A DNA stretch of 26,925 bases from Chloroflexota bacterium. Lineage in GTDB: Bacteria; Chloroflexota; Anaerolineae; Ardenticatenales; Ardenticatenaceae. Where the stretch lies: assembly GCA_003520455.1 (NCBI GenBank), contig DOUV01000614.1:1-26925 (forward strand). Reading direction: 5' to 3'. Shown in pieces: positions 23,885-26,925 of the stretch. Under the pieces are notes generated by a model. The model searched no databases, had not been told where the DNA came from, and saw only the letters and a list, made by a program, of their open reading frames with translations. Within the stretch, counting starts at the first letter, position 1. Each line of letters begins with the position of its first letter. The position numbers were made by a program, and so were the translations under genes.

Positions 23885-24856
23885 ATGACCCTCTCAAAAG
23901 ACAAGGCACAAGAGTTATACGAGCGAATGGTCCGGATCCGCACATTCGAAGAGAAAGCCGCTGCCTTGGTCGATCAAGGAAGACTGGTGGGCGAGATCCA
24001 TGTGTACGTGGGGCAGGAAGCTTCCGCCGTCGGCGTCTGTGCGGCGCTCCGCGACGACGACTACATCACAAGCACCCACCGGGGCCATGGTCACGTGATT
24101 GCCAAGGGAGCAGACACGAAGCGTATGATGGCCGAGCTCTACGGTCGCCGCACCGGTCTCTGCAAAGGCAAAGGCGGTTCGATGCACGTCGCTGATGTCC
24201 GCATCGGAATTCTGGGGGCGAACGGCATCGTCGGCGGGGGGCTGCCGATCGCCACCGGCGCGGGCCTGGCGGCGCAGAGGGCCGGCAAAGGACAGGTTGC
24301 CATCTGCTTCTTCGGCGACGGCGCCTCGAACGAAGGCGTCTTCCACGAATCTATTAACCCTGCGTCAGTCTGGAGTCTGCCGGTTGTTTTCATCTGCGAG
24401 AACAACAAATACCACGAATTCTCGCCAAGCGCGCCGCTCATCGCCGGCAAGATCTATATGCGCGCGGGATCCTATGGGATCCCCGGTCGCATTGTTGATG
24501 GACAGGATGTGACTGCCGTCTACGCGGCTGCAAGCGAGGCGGTTCGGCGCGCCCGGGCCGGCGAGGGGCCGACCCTGATTGAAGTCGATACCTATCGCTT
24601 TGAGAGCCACTTCAAAGGCGAGGATAAGATCCTGCCGCCGTACGGGGACGAAGTGGAAGTGACGGAGTGGCACGAGCGTGATCCGATTAAGCTCTTCCGC
24701 CGGCAACTCCTCGACCAGGGGACGCTAACGAAGCCCGAGCTTGCCGCCATCGATCGACGAATGCAGGCCGAGATCGAGGAGGCTGTGGCCTTTGCCGAAG
24801 CGAGCCCGCTGCCCGAACCGGAAGAGGCGTTGGAAGATCTGTTTGTCAACGTGTAA
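23885..24856 (+). CDS. Thiamine-diphosphate-dependent 2-oxoacid/acetoin dehydrogenase E1, alpha subunit
   Basis: A 323-residue subunit that binds thiamine diphosphate and magnesium in the E1 heterotetramer and carries out the decarboxylating or cleaving step. The cofactor motif runs from GDG at 144-146 to NN at 173-174 (FFGDGASNEGVFHESINPAS, then CENNKY). Other hallmarks are THRGHGHVIAKGAD and KGKGGSMHVAD. The ATG at 23885 follows GGGGGAG. The length, and a beta gene 20 bp downstream, match the acetoin dehydrogenase/PDH-like two-subunit E1. The acetoin-type label rests on overall resemblance. The residues after the NN (KYHEFSPSAPL) differ from the NNGYAIS version of many homologues, so the substrate may differ. 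Confidence 0.9.
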   Translation: MTLSKDKAQELYERMVRIRTFEEKAAALVDQGRLVGEIHVYVGQEASAVGVCAALRDDDYITSTHRGHGHVIAKGADTKRMMAELYGRRTGLCKGKGGSMHVADVRIGILGANGIVGGGLPIATGAGLAAQRAGKGQVAICFFGDGASNEGVFHESINPASVWSLPVVFICENNKYHEFSPSAPLIAGKIYMRAGSYGIPGRIVDGQDVTAVYAAASEAVRRARAGEGPTLIEVDTYRFESHFKGEDKILPPYGDEVEVTEWHERDPIKLFRRQLLDQGTLTKPELAAIDRRMQAEIEEAVAFAEASPLPEPEEALEDLFVNV

Positions 24857-24876
24857 CTGACGAGGCGCACAGCGTC

Positions 24877-25848
24877 ATGGCCAGGAGATATATTCCGGAA
24901 GCAGTTCGAGATGGACTGCGCGAAGAGATGGCGCGCGATCCGGATGTCGTGTTGCTGGGCGAAGACATCAAGATCAGTCCCTATGGCTTCGAGCGGGGGC
25001 TGTACGACGAGTTCGGCCCCGAGCGCGTCCGCAACACGCCGATTGCCGAGCAGACGATGGCCGGCGTTGGGCTCGGAGCGGCGGCGTGCGGCCTTCGTCC
25101 AGTCGTGGATATGTTCTTCGGGAATTTCCTGTACACGGGGATGGACCAGCTCGCCAATCAGGTCGCCAAGCTGCGCTATATGACCGGCGGCCAGATCAAA
25201 GTGCCGGTTGTGTACCTGGCCGTCATGGGTGCGGGTAGCAACGTGGCTGCTCAACACTCCGACTCACCGCATCCACTGTTTATGAATCTGGCCGGGATCA
25301 AAGTTGTCATCCCCACAACGCCGGCCGATGCAAAAGGGCTGATCCGGTCGGCGATTCGCGACGATGATCCGGTCCTGTTCCTCGTGCCAACCCCGCTGCT
25401 AGGGGTGCGCGGCGAGGTCCCCGATGAAGAGTACCTGACGCCGGTCGGCGTCGCCGAGATCAGGCAACAGGGGAGTGATGTGACCATCGTCGGCATCGGG
25501 AGTACGGTGCGTGAGGCTCTGAGAGCGACCAGGCAGTTCGAGAGGGATGGCATCTCTATCGAGGTGATCGACGTGCGCACGGTCCATCCTTTAGACACCG
25601 CAACGATCTTGCGATCGGTGGCCAAGACCGGACGGCTCGTCGTCACCGATGAGGCGCGCGAGTTATGCAGCGCTGCGAGCGAGATTGCCGCCATTGTTGT
25701 CGAAAGGGGCTTCAGGTCGCTGAAAGCGCCGGTCCGGCGCGTTACTGCGCCGAATGTTCCGGTTCCCTTCAGCCCACCGTTGGAGAAGTTCGTCATGGTC
25801 AGCGCCGAGAAGATTGCCAACGCAATCAGGCAGGTCATCGACTACTAG
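24877..25848 (+). CDS. Thiamine-diphosphate-dependent 2-oxoacid/acetoin dehydrogenase E1, beta subunit
   Basis: A 323-residue partner of the alpha subunit. The cofactor-side motif is VVLLGEDIKISPYGFERGLY, then NTPIAEQTMAGVGLGAAACG with the conserved Glu58. VDMFFGNFLYTGMDQLANQV and GSNVAAQHSD follow. The C-terminal transketolase domain contains EVIDVRTVHPLDTATILRSV and TGRLVVTDEARE. All are standard for PDH/acetoin E1 beta. It begins 20 bp after the alpha gene, with GAGG about 11 bases upstream, and ends two bases before an ATG of the next frame. The complex would be cytoplasmic. No E3 (dihydrolipoamide dehydrogenase) is seen in the window. Confidence 0.92.
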   Translation: MARRYIPEAVRDGLREEMARDPDVVLLGEDIKISPYGFERGLYDEFGPERVRNTPIAEQTMAGVGLGAAACGLRPVVDMFFGNFLYTGMDQLANQVAKLRYMTGGQIKVPVVYLAVMGAGSNVAAQHSDSPHPLFMNLAGIKVVIPTTPADAKGLIRSAIRDDDPVLFLVPTPLLGVRGEVPDEEYLTPVGVAEIRQQGSDVTIVGIGSTVREALRATRQFERDGISIEVIDVRTVHPLDTATILRSVAKTGRLVVTDEARELCSAASEIAAIVVERGFRSLKAPVRRVTAPNVPVPFSPPLEKFVMVSAEKIANAIRQVIDY

Positions 25849-25865
25849 TGATGAGGACTGGGGCG

Positions 25866-26645
25866 ATGCTCCTAGCCAATAAGGTCGCCGTGATTACCGG
25901 CGCCGCACAGGGGATTGGATGCACGATTGCCGAGCGGTTTGCTGAAGAAGGCGCCAGGGTGGTCATCGCCGACATGAATGTTGACACCGGCGCGGCCACT
26001 GTGCAAGCCTTGCAGGAGGCGGGCCATGACGCTATCTTCAGCGAGCTGAACGTCGCTGATGAGAGAACAATCAAAGCCACGCTTACCCGCTGTCTTGAGG
26101 CCTTCGGCGCGGTTGATATCCTCGTCAACAATGCCGGTATCAACTCGGTGCGGCGGGTGGTCGATCTCGCGCGCGAGGAATGGGAGCGCGTGCTTGCGGT
26201 CAATTTGACCGGACCGTTCCTCTGCTCGCAAATATTCGCACGTCACATGATCGACCATCGGCGGGGTGACTGCATCCTCTTTATGTCTTCCGAGGCCGGC
26301 AAGCGTGGCGAGGCTGGCGCTTCGGCCTACGCCGCGTCGAAGTTTGGCGTGCTTGGTCTGATGGAGTGCCTGGCACTCGAGATGGCGCCCTATGGCATTC
26401 GCGTCAACGCAGTCTGCCCGGGCAGTGTCGACGCAGGCATGCATAACTGGCTCCTGAACGAGATTGCCCTGGCCGAGGGGACGTCCGTGAGCGAGTTGCG
26501 CCAAAGCCTTGTCGACACGATCCCCCTTGGTCGCCTTGCCGATCCGCGTGAGGTCGCTAATACGTTTGTCTTTCTTGCGTCACCACTGGCGAGCTTTATT
26601 ACCGGCGAGTCGATCAACGTCGACGGTGGAGTCCGGAGTGGGTGA
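25866..26645 (+). CDS. Short-chain dehydrogenase/reductase (SDR)
   Basis: A 259-residue classical SDR. It has the cofactor motif TGAAQGIG at 11-18, NNAG at 88-91, and the catalytic Asn113, Ser142, Tyr155 and Lys159 (SEAGKRGEAGASAYAASKFG). The NVDGG end is typical. The start at 25866 is preferred because GAGG lies nine bases upstream; the ATG at 25851 has no ribosome site but would add five residues. It lies inside the E1-E2 operon. It might reduce or oxidise the complex's substrate (acetoin/diol type). It might also oxidise ureidoglycolate to oxalurate, which would link it to the carbamoyltransferase; that idea is speculative. Confidence 0.9.
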   Translation: MLLANKVAVITGAAQGIGCTIAERFAEEGARVVIADMNVDTGAATVQALQEAGHDAIFSELNVADERTIKATLTRCLEAFGAVDILVNNAGINSVRRVVDLAREEWERVLAVNLTGPFLCSQIFARHMIDHRRGDCILFMSSEAGKRGEAGASAYAASKFGVLGLMECLALEMAPYGIRVNAVCPGSVDAGMHNWLLNEIALAEGTSVSELRQSLVDTIPLGRLADPREVANTFVFLASPLASFITGESINVDGGVRSG

Positions 26646-26660
26646 AAGAGGGACTGTTTG

Positions 26661-26925
26661 ATGGCGGTGGAAATTCGCCTTCCTCAACGCGGCATGGGCA
26701 GGAGCGAGGCGACAATCACTCACTGGCACAAAGCGGAGGGGGATCTGGTCGAAGAGGGCGAGGTCCTCGTTGAGTATGAGTCGAGCAAGGTAACGGAAGA
26801 GCTGAGGGCGCCGGCGCGTGGCCTGCTCTCGCGGATCTTCTACCACGAGAATGAAGAAGCCGAGGTCGGCGAGGTGCTGGCGCTGATCGTCAGCGAGGAT
26901 GAAGCCGGCGCCGCCGCGAGCAGCG
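26661..26925 (+). CDS. Dihydrolipoamide acyltransferase (E2), N-terminal lipoyl domain, cut by window end
   Basis: The first 88 residues are visible and form a lipoyl domain: MAVEIRLPQRGMGRSEATIT, then HWHKAEGDLVEEGEVLVEYE. The lipoylated lysine is Lys43 in YESSKVTEEL, where most E2 proteins have ETDKA. A flexible Ala-rich linker begins at the end (DEAGAAAS). It starts 15 bp after the SDR stop. It supplies the swinging arm for the E1 encoded just upstream. The catalytic domain and any E3 lie beyond the window. Confidence 0.85.
   Translation, partial: MAVEIRLPQRGMGRSEATITHWHKAEGDLVEEGEVLVEYESSKVTEELRAPARGLLSRIFYHENEEAEVGEVLALIVSEDEAGAAASS

Noticed and set aside
1..26925. tRNA or rRNA genes and CRISPR arrays
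   Set aside because: I saw no tRNA-like T-loop/acceptor pattern, no rRNA sequence and no regularly spaced direct repeats. This was read by eye, so a tRNA could have been missed.

Overview
The window looks like a bacterial accessory region, probably from a metagenomic assembly. The organism cannot be named from the sequence. The Pro/Ala/Thr linker behind a Tat-type lipoprotein signal, the PQQ-enzyme fragment and the many decayed insertion sequences would suit Chloroflexota or a similar environmental lineage (inference, weak). The first 2.6 kb (rhomboid, tgt, yajC) is housekeeping DNA of a different character. It ends in a yajC frame joined to the end of an HU gene at a stretch both families share, so it may be an assembly or recombination joint.

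Layout: (1) 31-2644, rhomboid protease, tRNA-guanine transglycosylase and a YajC/HU chimera. (2) 2645-4722, no intact gene: a strong promoter with a palindromic operator, then a decayed IS1-like element with inverted repeats, lying between that promoter and the next operon. (3) 4773-10826, a forward operon: Tat-exported solute-binding lipoprotein, two Dpp/Opp-type permeases, an amidase-signature hydrolase and a zinc alcohol dehydrogenase. No transporter ATPase is present. (4) 10826-13191, a dead IS630 element, a truncated IS701-like transposase and a truncated PQQ dehydrogenase; their junctions imply deletion or rearrangement.

(5) 13446-17100, a duplicated regulatory module on the minus strand. 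One copy has an intact Crp/Fnr regulator, a TGTGA-N6-TCACA site, a secreted protein of unknown function and a dead membrane-protein gene. The other has only the tail of a Crp/Fnr gene, the same site, and an intact copy of the membrane protein. A DDE transposase remnant cuts the second regulator.

(6) 17777-26925, the most interesting part: a divergent regulon. Leftward: a DUF1116 protein (AllG-like), FdrA (AllF-like), a DUF2877 protein (AllH-like) and a GntR/UTRA repressor. Rightward: E1 alpha and E1 beta of a thiamine-diphosphate 2-oxoacid/acetoin-type dehydrogenase, a short-chain dehydrogenase, and the lipoyl domain of an E2 cut by the window end. Both operons start from near-consensus sigma-70 promoters, and each carries the same perfect 16-bp palindrome just downstream of the -10 box. 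This strongly suggests that the local GntR controls both. In E. coli the allFGH products are reported to form oxamate carbamoyltransferase. Coupling that complex to a TPP dehydrogenase complex under one repressor points to a catabolic pathway I do not recognise.
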